This document shows positions 49,413 to 57,926 of a DNA stretch of 64,000 bases, in pieces (the stretch's first letter is position 1; each line of letters opens with the position of its first letter). Source of the DNA: Nitrosomonadaceae bacterium (GTDB lineage Bacteria; Pseudomonadota; Gammaproteobacteria; Burkholderiales; Nitrosomonadaceae); NCBI GenBank assembly GCA_919902515.1, contig CAKKRD010000025.1:1-64000 (forward strand), given 5' to 3'. The translations under genes were made by a program, and so were the position numbers. The notes beneath the pieces are model-generated. The model was not told the DNA's origin. It searched no databases and was given only the letters and a program-made list of their open reading frames with translations.

Positions 49413-50396
49413 TCATCGGTATACCCCGGCATTCTCATTGCAATGCTTGCGCACTTCCGTGAGCCATGCGTCATACCAATACCACGTCTTTGAAATCTGA
49501 ACACCGTACCCCTTCGAGGAATTCCTTGCGTCGCAACTTTTCCAAAGGTCAGTGTGCTGTGCCATCCCGAACTTTGGAAAACCATCAGCCTTCACCTTAG
49601 CCACTATCTGCGAGGGTAGCCACTTTGGACGTTCAATCTCACGAATCACTGCATATGCGGCATTAGCCGTCTTGGCGATCTCGGAATCCGCCTTGACGAA
49701 CGTGATGACCTGATCTGCCTGATTCGGATGATTCGTGGTCTTCGGTACAAAGATCACGCGGTAAGCAAACTTTGCACTCGCAAACTCATCAGACGTTAGT
49801 GCACCGTCGAACCCCTCAATGTACTGCTTGATATGGCGCGGCAGCCCCTCCTGTTGCTCAAGCGTATCGACCTGCTCCTGGCTGAGAGACGAGAATTGCA
49901 GGCTAACCGCGAGGTGCTTGGCGATGCCGTACTCTTCGCCGAACAGTGAAGCTGCTGCATCATGATAGTTGATGCAGCAAGCCTGAAAGCGGGCACTCAG
50001 GAGATCGTCGATCCGCGTGGTCATTTGATGTTCGATTTCGTGCCGAAGACCGATCAGGAACCTTAAGTTCTGAACTACCTCACGCTCAAGAGGGCACTGC
50101 TCCTCATTCAAGCACCGCTCCAGTTCCCAATGCTTGAAGGCACCGTTCTTGGTGCGGTCATACTGTTTCCTCTTCGCTCCTTGAGTGAAGTACCTGTAAT
50201 TAACCTTCTCGGCGCGGTAGTACGCATGGAGAAGATATGTCCACGCGATGTTCATCAGGACAATGTAGGTTTCAGACTTGAACGTTACATTCGGATTATT
50301 GAAGATCTGAACTGCCGCAAGCGCAGCTTCGCGAGATTTCTTTAGAAGCTCTTCCTTGACGGAGAATACTCTGCGAACGCGCTTGGCGGTGCTCAT
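49413..50396 (-). CDS. DUF3644 protein with HEPN-like RHEIEH motif
   Basis: A 327-residue protein that I recognise as DUF3644 from its N-terminal half (KEELLKKSREAALAAVQIFNNP, SETYIVLMNIAWTYLLHAYY, HWELERCLNEEQCPLEREVVQNLRFLIGLRHEIEHQ, SARFQACCINYHDAA). RHEIEH near residue 118 fits the Rx4-6H motif of HEPN-fold RNases, so an abortive-infection-type RNA-cleaving role is possible; this is inference. The C-terminal half (about 200-320) ends in VQISKTWYWYDAWLTEVRKH and is unassigned. Its ATG overlaps the stop of the truncated hsdR leader ORF, indicating translational coupling. Confidence 0.8.
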   Translation of the reverse strand: MSTAKRVRRVFSVKEELLKKSREAALAAVQIFNNPNVTFKSETYIVLMNIAWTYLLHAYYRAEKVNYRYFTQGAKRKQYDRTKNGAFKHWELERCLNEEQCPLEREVVQNLRFLIGLRHEIEHQMTTRIDDLLSARFQACCINYHDAAASLFGEEYGIAKHLAVSLQFSSLSQEQVDTLEQQEGLPRHIKQYIEGFDGALTSDEFASAKFAYRVIFVPKTTNHPNQADQVITFVKADSEIAKTANAAYAVIREIERPKWLPSQIVAKVKADGFPKFGMAQHTDLWKSCDARNSSKGYGVQISKTWYWYDAWLTEVRKHCNENAGVYR

Positions 50397-50539
50397 GGTG
50401 TTGCCTCAGCCACATATGGTTCACCGGCCTTCACCCGCAGATCGCCGGGGGCCAGGTGCGACCCATGACCGATGTCATAGCCCAGCTCCCCGAACCACGT
50501 TAGGGCGGCTTCTTCGACGATGGATTCATTGATGGACAT
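50393..50539 (-). pseudogene. Truncated 5' end of a second hsdR
   Basis: A 48-codon frame starting [20 protein letters not shown], 9 bases after the DUF262 stop. Its first 32 residues match the start of the complete HsdR ([20 protein letters not shown]) with 6 differences; after APG the match ends and 16 unrelated codons follow to a stop overlapping the DUF3644 ATG. It is the scar of an hsdR allele that once followed the DUF262 gene. Confidence 0.85.
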
Positions 50540-50547
50540 GGCGCGGG

Positions 50548-52332
50548 TTACTGCTTCTCAGGATTTGGGACGTTCCAGATTTCGCGGGCCATGCTCCCCA
50601 GCTTGGCTTGTCGGGAAATCACCGCCTCCTCATTCCAGACGGCAAACGGTTCGAGTTCTCGAACAGCTCGGTCGATGCTCGTGTTCGCCCCAATCTTCGG
50701 ACGCTCAGAAATGGCGTGAACCAACAACAGTTTGGACTGCGGATAGACTAACCGTTTCTTCGAATACGGCTTGTTGCCCAACGACGCATTGATCGGCTTC
50801 TCGACCAAGACAAGGTTACCCAAGCGATTGATGATTGCTGGGTCCGTGGCCTTTCCAAATTCATCGAGTGCTTCCTGACATGGTTTTTGCGGCTGGATGT
50901 GCTCGATCTGAAACTCGCTCGCTACATAGTTCTTCAACCACCTCGTGCCTTCTGTTTCGCCGTAAGCGCTGACCTCTACATGTTGGTTGAGCTTCGCGAG
51001 AATGTAGCGCAGGCGATAAACCTGAAGTTCTTCGGAAGTCATTCGCTTGAATGCGTCGTCGAATCTGCCGGATAGGGCAGCCTTTGACGGTTCGATGCGT
51101 TGCCGCAGGAACAACTGCAACTCTTCCTCTGTTTTCGCCTTCTTCAGTTCAGGTGCCCATCTGGCGAAGTTGCGCTCGAAATCACGAGTGTTCTCCCGGC
51201 TCGCCACGTAGATGAAAAACAAGTTTTCGACTTCGCGAACCAACTGGCTGAACAGCACATCCGGGAGGTGCCTTCCTGCGAGCAACAGGATCAAATGCTG
51301 CCTTGCTGCGCTGCCCCCAAGGAATTGCAGGCTCTGCAATTCGGGGCGTTGCTTCCCGGATGGGTCGCATCCTTTGAGGAACAGCCCGTAGGCTTTTGCG
51401 GCGTCGAGCAGCTCTTTCGCGAACTTCAGCGAGTCCTCCGCATAGCCGCACAACTTCTGATTCTTCGAGAACCACCCGTAAATCTCGTCCTCCCTCAACG
51501 CTTCCACGCTATAGCGGCTAAAGATGAAATAACGAAGGAATCGAAGGGGCTTCTCCCCAGCATCGAAGATGGTGTCTTGAAGTTCCTTCCAAATCTTCTT
51601 CAGCGCCTCAAACTCATCCTGGTCCGACTTCATGAACAGTAGATTCTTCAACAGGTCCATGGAATCGAGTCCAACACCACGGTCATTGATCGTCTCAAAA
51701 ATCTTGAGCGCCTTGGCGACGTCTTCCGTTTGAATGCGGATGAGCTTCACCTTGTTGATGAAATAGCCGTAGAAAACCCGAAGGGCGTCCGTGTCGTCAC
51801 CAAACTGATGGGTGAGAAACGCCGTGACTGACGAATAGGCATTCAGAATGTTCCCAATGGACCGGGTCTTTTGGCCATCCGCAGGATCTTCTTTCTTATC
51901 GGCGATTCCAACAAGCACATTGCCACTGTCTTCATACTGCAAATCCAGCCGATACCGGAACACATCGCGTCCGTGAGCATCGGAAGATGTCGTCGCGATT
52001 TGGGGAGCAAGGGCTCCAGGTGCCTTGTCGCCGAGAACTTCGAATCGGTCCCGAATCGCACACAAGGTCAGGAAGAGCGTTGTCATCCGCTGCTGACCAT
52101 CAATGAGATCAAAAACGCCACCCTTGCCTGGGCACACGACGATGCTGCCGATGAAGTATTCCGGGGCTTTCTCCGGGTCAGCTCCATTGAGCTCGCCGTA
52201 GATGTCGGTCAGCAACTGCTCAACCTGCTCCGACTGCCAGACATATTCTCGCTGATAGTCGGGGACGGAGTAGAACCCCTGAAATACTTCGGAAATTTTG
52301 ATGTCCTGACTCTGAATGCTCTGTGTGCTCAT
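50548..52332 (-). CDS. DUF262/DUF1524 (GmrSD-like) protein
   Basis: A 594-residue protein of the GmrSD/type IV restriction kind. The N-terminal DUF262 domain has VPDYQREYVWQSEQVEQLLTDI and the ParB-like FDLIDGQQRMTTLFLTLCAIRD (near residue 80). The C-terminal DUF1524 region has an HNH-like arrangement: FQIEHIQPQ (near 480) and INRLGNLVLVEKPINASLGNKPYSKKR. GmrSD enzymes cut modified phage DNA using nucleotide hydrolysis; activity here is inferred from domains. It overlaps the hsdS stop by ATGA. Confidence 0.9.
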   Translation of the reverse strand: MSTQSIQSQDIKISEVFQGFYSVPDYQREYVWQSEQVEQLLTDIYGELNGADPEKAPEYFIGSIVVCPGKGGVFDLIDGQQRMTTLFLTLCAIRDRFEVLGDKAPGALAPQIATTSSDAHGRDVFRYRLDLQYEDSGNVLVGIADKKEDPADGQKTRSIGNILNAYSSVTAFLTHQFGDDTDALRVFYGYFINKVKLIRIQTEDVAKALKIFETINDRGVGLDSMDLLKNLLFMKSDQDEFEALKKIWKELQDTIFDAGEKPLRFLRYFIFSRYSVEALREDEIYGWFSKNQKLCGYAEDSLKFAKELLDAAKAYGLFLKGCDPSGKQRPELQSLQFLGGSAARQHLILLLAGRHLPDVLFSQLVREVENLFFIYVASRENTRDFERNFARWAPELKKAKTEEELQLFLRQRIEPSKAALSGRFDDAFKRMTSEELQVYRLRYILAKLNQHVEVSAYGETEGTRWLKNYVASEFQIEHIQPQKPCQEALDEFGKATDPAIINRLGNLVLVEKPINASLGNKPYSKKRLVYPQSKLLLVHAISERPKIGANTSIDRAVRELEPFAVWNEEAVISRQAKLGSMAREIWNVPNPEKQ

Positions 52333-53714
52333 GGTGTGATTGTTGTTTCCATTTGAACTGATAGTTTCCCGCTCAGCAGCTTCGGCAGCAGCGCGTCTCG
52401 GATGGTAGCGAGGGTACGGGATTGGTGGAGGTTGGCAGTGATTTGTGCGTAGAGCGGCGAAACTTTTTCGGTGAAGGCGGCCATCAATTCTTTCGGTGGC
52501 AACTCAACGAGAATTGGGCGGAAGTTTTGTTTGCTGATTTCGGCGAAGGTCGTACCAGTGGCGCGGCTTTCTATTTCAGCCATGTTTGTCTGGCACCAGT
52601 TCAGCATAAAGAAATTTGAAGCTCGCTCGTTACACTTGATTGCGATGAAGCCCTGATTGATGGCGACAGGCATTGCGGCGATGGCGAGGTAGCCAACTGG
52701 AGCGCGTGATGACAGCAGGAGAGTTCCAGCGGGCAGCAGGCCGGAAGAAATCTTGGCGATGCCTGCATCGGTAATTTTGCGGTTGGTGTCGAGGAGGATA
52801 GGCGCCTGGAGCGAAGAGAAATCTTTTGGCGTAGTCCAGTGGTGTGTGCCGTCTTCCCAGAACTTTGGCTCTGCGGTGCTTGGCGTGCCACCGCCAACGC
52901 ATTCGACAACTTCACCAACTGGTTCAACCGTCCACCCCTGCGGAATATGTCCGAGGGGGGAGTCTTGGAAGTGGGCGGGGAAAAGGGCGGCGGTGGCGGC
53001 GTCGAGGCCATCGGGTTTGCGGCCATCGAGTTTGGCGCGGACGGGATCGAAATCCACGAACCAGCTTTGGAACAATGCCCGCGCCATTGCCTCCAGTGTC
53101 GCGTTCATCCGCCGGTTCAACTCGATCTTGTCGTCCAGCGTTCCAAGGATGTGGGCGATGGCTTCGCGTGTGCCCTTCGGTGGAATGGGAATTGGAAGCT
53201 TTGCCAAATCACGAAGATTAAAAGTCGCTTGAACGGTCGTCGTCGCCCACATGCGAATACAGTGCTGGATAAACGATGAACGAAGACAGATGGAAACCCA
53301 CAGGCTACCGGGGTCTTTTCGCACGGGAATCACGCCAACGGCGCGGGCCACGTTCCAACCTCGAAAGCCATCTGGGACGATTGCCACCTCGCCAAGCGTT
53401 CCGACGAGAGTCAAAAGAACCTCGCCGCCTCGCAAGCGGGAACGCTGGAACTTTGCTTCGATGCCGGACTCGACTTTCATCATATCTGATGTGTCTATGC
53501 GCCCATTACGAATGTTATTCACGCGAACGATGGGAACACCGTCGGTTGTCTCGCTTCCGGGCTGGACGATGCCGTAGCATACGCCTTGATCTTCAACGAG
53601 GTCGCCAAGCGACTCGTAGCGCCAGCCATTCGGGATGGCTGGCAGTTCATCTGGCAGTGGCAGCTCTTCAGGGCTAGCCGCCATGCCCCAGCCCTTCAGA
53701 TTTTCCTTCATCAT
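52329..53714 (-). CDS. hsdS: Type I restriction specificity subunit S
   Basis: Determines the bipartite DNA target of the type I complex. Two target-recognition domains, each starting with an IPxGW-type motif (AIPNGWRYESLGDLVE and HIPQGWTVEPVGEVVE), are each followed by a conserved helical spacer: PPKGTREAIAHILGTLDDKIELNRRMNATLEAMARALFQSWFVDFDP and FTEKVSPLYAQITANLHQSRTLATIRDALLPKLLSGKL. It begins at MMKENLKG (461 aa); nine further codons upstream (MSCFCVCRL) are within the preceding ORF and unlikely. The recognised sequence cannot be predicted from this. Confidence 0.95.
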   Translation of the reverse strand: MMKENLKGWGMAASPEELPLPDELPAIPNGWRYESLGDLVEDQGVCYGIVQPGSETTDGVPIVRVNNIRNGRIDTSDMMKVESGIEAKFQRSRLRGGEVLLTLVGTLGEVAIVPDGFRGWNVARAVGVIPVRKDPGSLWVSICLRSSFIQHCIRMWATTTVQATFNLRDLAKLPIPIPPKGTREAIAHILGTLDDKIELNRRMNATLEAMARALFQSWFVDFDPVRAKLDGRKPDGLDAATAALFPAHFQDSPLGHIPQGWTVEPVGEVVECVGGGTPSTAEPKFWEDGTHHWTTPKDFSSLQAPILLDTNRKITDAGIAKISSGLLPAGTLLLSSRAPVGYLAIAAMPVAINQGFIAIKCNERASNFFMLNWCQTNMAEIESRATGTTFAEISKQNFRPILVELPPKELMAAFTEKVSPLYAQITANLHQSRTLATIRDALLPKLLSGKLSVQMETTITP

Positions 53715-53952
53715 TAACCTGCAAACGCAAAAACACGACATACTCGTTCATCACGTCTACTGCCACGAGCTTGCCTTCCTGCAAGGCGGTCAGATGTTCT
53801 TTGGTCAGGGTCATGATTTCGCCACCCCAGCGTTTGCCAAAAGGCTGTTCGGTTTCTTCCACATCATAGGGCGCATCGACAATGACGAGAGCCGGTTCGG
53901 TTTCAATCGTTGAGACTTTGGCTGCCGTGCTGATGGTTTGTTTAGAGGTCAT
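53674..53952 (-). CDS. Small ORF between hsdM and hsdS
   Basis: A 92-residue acidic protein of no family I know. It has [60 protein letters not shown], with the last strand-like stretch resembling a small beta domain. It overlaps the hsdM end by 11 bases and the hsdS start by about 40, so it is probably translated within the operon. Its role is unknown; being inside the modification cassette, it may influence methylase assembly or activity. Confidence 0.65.
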   Translation of the reverse strand: MTSKQTISTAAKVSTIETEPALVIVDAPYDVEETEQPFGKRWGGEIMTLTKEHLTALQEGKLVAVDVMNEYVVFLRLQVNDEGKSEGLGHGG

Positions 53953-55555
53953 ACCCGAGTCCTTGCAGGTTTTTCCGAATCGCCCTCTCCAGCTTCGCGG
54001 ATTCGGTGAATTGTTCGTTCAGCTCGGCCACGAGGCGGGTCATCTTTTCCTCGAAGGGTTCGCCGTCGTCTTCGACTTCTTCTGCACCGACATAGCGGCC
54101 CGGCGTGAGCACGTAACCGTGTTGTTTGATTAGATCAAGGTCGGCGGATTTGCAGAAGCCGGGGATGTCGGTGTATGCCCATGGATTCCCGCTTTCGCGG
54201 GAATGACGGCTTTCGAGTGAATCGCCGCGCCAGGCGTGGTAGGTGCTGGCGATTTTGGCGATGTCGGCATCGGTCAGTTCGCGATGCACACGATCAATCA
54301 GCGTGCCGAGTTTCCGCGTATCAATGAACAGGGTCTGTTTGCGGCGATCACGAAGCTTGCCGTCATTTTTTCTTTTTGTGAGAAACCACAGGCAGACGGG
54401 GATCTGCGTACTGTAGAAAAGCTGGCCGGGTAGTGCCACCATGCAGTCCACCAGATCAGCTTCGATAATCGCTTTACGGATGTCGCCTTCGCCGGATTGG
54501 TTGGAGGACATGCTGCCGTTGGCGAGAACGAAGCCGGCGTAGCCATCGGGTGCCAGGTGATGAATGAAGTGCTGCACCCAGGCGAAGTTGGCGTTACCCT
54601 TGGGTGGCACGCCGTATTGCCAGCGCACGTCGTCATCCATGCGATGCCAATCGGAGTCGTTGAAAGGCGGGTTGGCGATGACGAACTGCGCCTTGAGGTC
54701 TTTGTGCAAGTCGCGCCGGAAGGCGTCTGCCTGCTCAGGGCCAAAGTCGGCCTCGATGCCGCGAATGGCAAGGTTCATGATGGCGAGGCGGCGAGTGGTA
54801 GCGTTGCTCTCCTGGCCGTAGATACTGAGGTCGCCGATACGCCCACCGTGTTCGAGCACGAATTTTTCAGACTGCACGAACATCCCGCCCGAGCCGCAGC
54901 AGGGATCATAGACGCGACCCTTATAGGGGCTAAGCATTTCGACGATAACGCGAACGACGCAACTGGGGGTGTAAAACTGGCCACCGTTCTTGCCCTCAGC
55001 GCTGGCAAAGCGGGTGAGGAAGTATTCGTAAACGCGGCCGAGCAGATCAACCGAGCGGTGCGATTTGGCATCGTTCCCTTCCGTGGCAGTTGCCACGAGA
55101 GTGATGGTGCCGATTAGATCGATCAGTTCACCGAGGCGGTGCTTGTCGAGCGCGGGGCGGGCATAATCTTTCGGGAGCACACCTTTGAGGCGCGGGTTGT
55201 CACGTTCGAGGGCGACCATCGCGTCATCCACCACTTTGCCGATGGTGGGCTGCTTGGCCGCAGCCTGGAGCTGTGACCAGCGCGCTTCCTTGGGCACCCA
55301 GAAAACATTCTCAGCGCGGTATTCGTCAGCATCTTCGGGGTCGGAGCCTGCGAACTCGCCTTTGCCAGCGATGAGTTTGGCACGCATTTCCTCGAAGGCA
55401 TCGGAAATGTATTTGATGAAGATGAGGCCAAGGACAACATGTTTGTATTCCGCCGCATCCATGTTGTTGCGCAGCTTGTCAGCGGCAAGCCAGAGCTTGG
55501 CCTCAAAACCGATGTTGGCGGCGGAGTCGTTGTTCTTCGTTGTTGTTTTAGCCAT
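53942..55555 (-). CDS. hsdM: Type I restriction modification subunit M
   Basis: The N6-adenine methyltransferase subunit. It has an N-terminal helical domain ([41 protein letters not shown]), SAM motif [16 protein letters not shown] (about residue 218) and catalytic NPPF in [13 protein letters not shown] (about 296). I start at MAKTTTKNN (55555), preceded by AAGGGAAG. At about residues 449-458 the sequence reads [10 protein letters not shown], a translated copy of a widespread ATTCCCGC palindromic repeat, just before the conserved C-terminal [11 protein letters not shown]. Confidence 0.96.
   Translation of the reverse strand: MAKTTTKNNDSAANIGFEAKLWLAADKLRNNMDAAEYKHVVLGLIFIKYISDAFEEMRAKLIAGKGEFAGSDPEDADEYRAENVFWVPKEARWSQLQAAAKQPTIGKVVDDAMVALERDNPRLKGVLPKDYARPALDKHRLGELIDLIGTITLVATATEGNDAKSHRSVDLLGRVYEYFLTRFASAEGKNGGQFYTPSCVVRVIVEMLSPYKGRVYDPCCGSGGMFVQSEKFVLEHGGRIGDLSIYGQESNATTRRLAIMNLAIRGIEADFGPEQADAFRRDLHKDLKAQFVIANPPFNDSDWHRMDDDVRWQYGVPPKGNANFAWVQHFIHHLAPDGYAGFVLANGSMSSNQSGEGDIRKAIIEADLVDCMVALPGQLFYSTQIPVCLWFLTKRKNDGKLRDRRKQTLFIDTRKLGTLIDRVHRELTDADIAKIASTYHAWRGDSLESRHSRESGNPWAYTDIPGFCKSADLDLIKQHGYVLTPGRYVGAEEVEDDGEPFEEKMTRLVAELNEQFTESAKLERAIRKNLQGLGYDL
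54183..54209. repeat. ATTCCCGC palindromic repeat inside hsdM
   Basis: ATTCCCGC (54185-54192) and GCGGGAAT (54197-54204) form a perfect 8-bp stem around TTTC, flanked by ATGACGG. This resembles the dRS3-like or 'HSRESGNP' intergenic repeats of many proteobacteria, here read in frame within hsdM. Confidence 0.75.
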
Positions 55556-55815
55556 CAGACTTCCCTTCAATTACCTCTTATTCCAATTTCATTTCATCAG
55601 TGACACTTCGTTGATATCCTTACTCGCGCCTTGCCGTACTAATTGTACTGTCTGCGGCGTTCGTTCGTCATCGCCTCGTTTCACTTTCGAACTGGAATTG
55701 GAATTAGAGGCTGGCCATGCCGAAGCCAAGCAAGACATGGATGCCAGCAGGGAATGCTAACAGATTTCGACAGTTTACTCGCTAATGCGAGAAGCGTAAC
55801 CGAGTCTAAGGAACC
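55556..55815. other. Upstream region of hsdM, probable operon promoter
   Basis: About 260 bases between the island's first gene and the right repeat. An interrupted palindrome, GTACTAATTGTAC (55636-55648), lies 80-93 bases upstream of the hsdM ATG and could be an operator. A plus-strand frame ending at 55760 (LELEAGHAEAKQDMDASREC) has no support. No integrase or att-like short repeat was seen. Confidence 0.4.
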
Positions 55816-56079
55816 ACTGTCTAGCCAGCTTCGACGGAAAACACAAGGAATCGTAAGCAGGGTGTCGCGCGCTCAATTTACTTGTGCGAGAGATTTTCCG
55901 CCGATAACGGGAAGGTTTTTGGAGTTTATGACAATCTCTACAGATTCACGCTGCGGCCACCGTCCACCGCGATGATCTGACCGGTGATATAAGGCGCATC
56001 GGCGATCAGGAACAGCACCGTCCGGGCAATGTCATCGGGTTCACCCGTGCGCTTGAGCAGCGTCTTGCTGATGATATGC
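55816..56079. repeat. Right direct repeat bracketing the restriction island
   Basis: Counterpart of 44699-44985. It is continuous with the intact pteridine reductase gene and keeps 19 bases identical to the rnpB 5' end (55816-55834), although no rnpB follows. The spacer is shorter than on the left, and the TAGTAT box seen before the real rnpB is not conserved here. Confidence 0.85.
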
Positions 56080-56678
56080 TGACGCACTGCTACATCCGCC
56101 CATTCATCATTTTCCGGCCACAGAATGGGGCCCGGGGAAACACCATTCACCCTGATTTCAGGTGCAAGCTCCAGCGCCAGCGAGCGGGTAAGCGATGCCA
56201 GTCCACCCTTTGCGGAACTGTAGATGATGTAATTTTTCAGCGGCCGCTCAGCGTGAATATCAACGATATTGACGATGCAACCGTGCTGTTGTCTAAGATG
56301 CGGCGCTGCCGCCTGGGACAGAAATAGCGGCGCTTTCAGATTACTGCCAATGAGATCATCCCATGCCGCCTCGGTGACTTCTCCCAGCGGCGTGGAGAAG
56401 AAGCTGGAAGCGTTGTTAACCAGCGCATCCAGCTTGCCGAACTGCTGTATGGTTGCGTCAACCAGCCTCGGCATCTGGGCAATATCGAGCAGGTCGGCTT
56501 GCGCCAATGCCACTGAGCCGGGACGGGCCTGATTGAGTTCCGTCTGCAACCCCTGTGCTTCCTCCAGCGACGAGCGATAATGCAGCATCAGGTTCGCGCC
56601 GCGCAGGTGCAGCTTGCGGCAGATGGCCGCACCCACCCGTTTGGCTCCAGCGGTGATGAGTACTACTTTCCCTTGCAT
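55938..56678 (-). CDS. Pteridine reductase (SDR family, FolM/PTR1-like)
   Basis: A short-chain dehydrogenase of 246 aa. The NADPH-binding loop is TAGAKRVGAAICRKL with arginine in the PTR1-like TxxxxRxG arrangement, then NNASSFFSTPLGE, the catalytic IIYSSAKGGLASLTRSLALELAP (YxxxK), NGVSPGPILWPEN and C-terminal DGGRSVNL. It probably reduces dihydropteridines such as dihydromonapterin or dihydrofolate. Its 3' end is duplicated at 44845-44985. It is divergent from the MidA-like gene. Confidence 0.88.
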   Translation of the reverse strand: MQGKVVLITAGAKRVGAAICRKLHLRGANLMLHYRSSLEEAQGLQTELNQARPGSVALAQADLLDIAQMPRLVDATIQQFGKLDALVNNASSFFSTPLGEVTEAAWDDLIGSNLKAPLFLSQAAAPHLRQQHGCIVNIVDIHAERPLKNYIIYSSAKGGLASLTRSLALELAPEIRVNGVSPGPILWPENDEWADVAVRQHIISKTLLKRTGEPDDIARTVLFLIADAPYITGQIIAVDGGRSVNL

Positions 56679-56745
56679 CGCTATCTCCTCTACACTTGCA
56701 CATTCAGCAATTTCTGCAATTTACCATAAAGGCACTCCGGAGCCG

Positions 56746-57918
56746 ATGCCGTCACTACCGATACCAAGCGAGGCCGCGCTCCAGCATAGCCGTGCCGTAC
56801 AGGAGTTGATCCGCGCTGACATCGCCGCTGCCGGCGGCTGGGTTTCGTTTGCGCGTTACATGGAACTGGCGCTATATGCACCAGGCATGGGCTATTACAG
56901 CGGCGGCGCAGCCAAGTTTGGCGGCATGGGAGATTTTGTCACCGCACCGGAAATTTCTCCGCTGTTCGGCAAAGCAGTGGCACGGCAAGCGGCGCAGGTG
57001 CTTGAACTCATGGGTGACAAGGGCGGCGACATCCTGGAGTTCGGCGCGGGCACCGGCAAACTCGCGCTCGATTTGCTGCTTGAGCTGGAAAAACTTGGGC
57101 ACCTGCCGGGGCGGTATTTGATCCTCGAAGTCAGCGCGGAGCTACGGCAGCGGCAGCGGGAATTATTCGAGAAACACGCGTCACATCTCGCGCCGCGAGT
57201 TGATTGGCTGGAACATCTGCCCGCCAGATTCAATGGCCTGGTACTTGCTAATGAAGTGCTCGATGCCATGCCGGTGCATCTGGTGGTGTGGCGCGATAGC
57301 GGCTTGCTCGAGCGCGGCGTGGCGTGGAACGGCACAGCGTTCGAGTGGAGTGAACATCCACTGGTTGATGGCGAGCTTTTCGCGGTTGCGCGCGCACTCA
57401 ATCTCCGAGTTGATCCTGGCAAAGACTACATCAGCGAAATCAATCTGGCCGCCCGCGGTTTCATGCGCAGCCTCGCGGGCGTTCTGCAGCAGGGCGCGAT
57501 AGTGTTGATCGACTATGGCTTCGGCCACAGTGAGTACTACCATTCACAGCGCGATCAGGGAACGCTGATGTGCCATTATCGTCACCATGCCCACGATGAT
57601 CCGTTCTATCTGCCAGGCTTGCAGGACATCACCAGTCACGTGGATTTCAGTGCGGTTACCGAGGTTGCAATCAATACGGGATTGGAATTGCGCGGCTATA
57701 CCACTCAGGCGCATTTCCTCATCAACTGCGGCATCACTGAAATTCTGGCACAAACCCCGGCGGAAAATACCGGCGCCTATCTGCCGCTGGCGAACCAGTT
57801 GCAAAAGCTGGTGAGCCCTGCCGAAATGGGTGAATTGTTCAAGGTCATCGCCTTCGGCAAAAATATTCACCAGCCTCTTGCCGGATTTGTCAGCGGCGAC
57901 AAAAGCCGTTTACTGTAA
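56746..57918 (+). CDS. MidA/NDUFAF7-like SAM-dependent methyltransferase
   Basis: A class I methyltransferase of the family of mitochondrial NDUFAF7, which methylates an arginine of complex I in eukaryotes; the bacterial role is less clear. Motifs: GGWVSFARYMELALYAPGMGYYSGG, GDFVTAPEISPLFG, SAM loop ILEFGAGTGKLALDLL, LANEVLDAMPVHLV and IDYGFGHSEYYHSQRDQGTLMCHYRHH. The ATG at 56746 gives 390 aa; the frame is open further upstream but overlaps the divergent reductase start. Confidence 0.9.
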   Translation: MPSLPIPSEAALQHSRAVQELIRADIAAAGGWVSFARYMELALYAPGMGYYSGGAAKFGGMGDFVTAPEISPLFGKAVARQAAQVLELMGDKGGDILEFGAGTGKLALDLLLELEKLGHLPGRYLILEVSAELRQRQRELFEKHASHLAPRVDWLEHLPARFNGLVLANEVLDAMPVHLVVWRDSGLLERGVAWNGTAFEWSEHPLVDGELFAVARALNLRVDPGKDYISEINLAARGFMRSLAGVLQQGAIVLIDYGFGHSEYYHSQRDQGTLMCHYRHHAHDDPFYLPGLQDITSHVDFSAVTEVAINTGLELRGYTTQAHFLINCGITEILAQTPAENTGAYLPLANQLQKLVSPAEMGELFKVIAFGKNIHQPLAGFVSGDKSRLL

Positions 57919-57926
57919 TAACAAGA

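Noticed and set aside
44985-55816. Site-specific integrative element with integrase
   Set aside because: No integrase, recombinase or transposase gene is present between the repeats, and the repeats are long and diverged, unlike short identical att sites.
55643-55975. 110-codon plus-strand frame upstream of hsdM
   Set aside because: It crosses the right direct repeat and the reductase 3' end in antisense. Resemblance of a neighbouring frame to antitoxin tails (EAGHAEAKQDMDA) was too weak to report as a gene.
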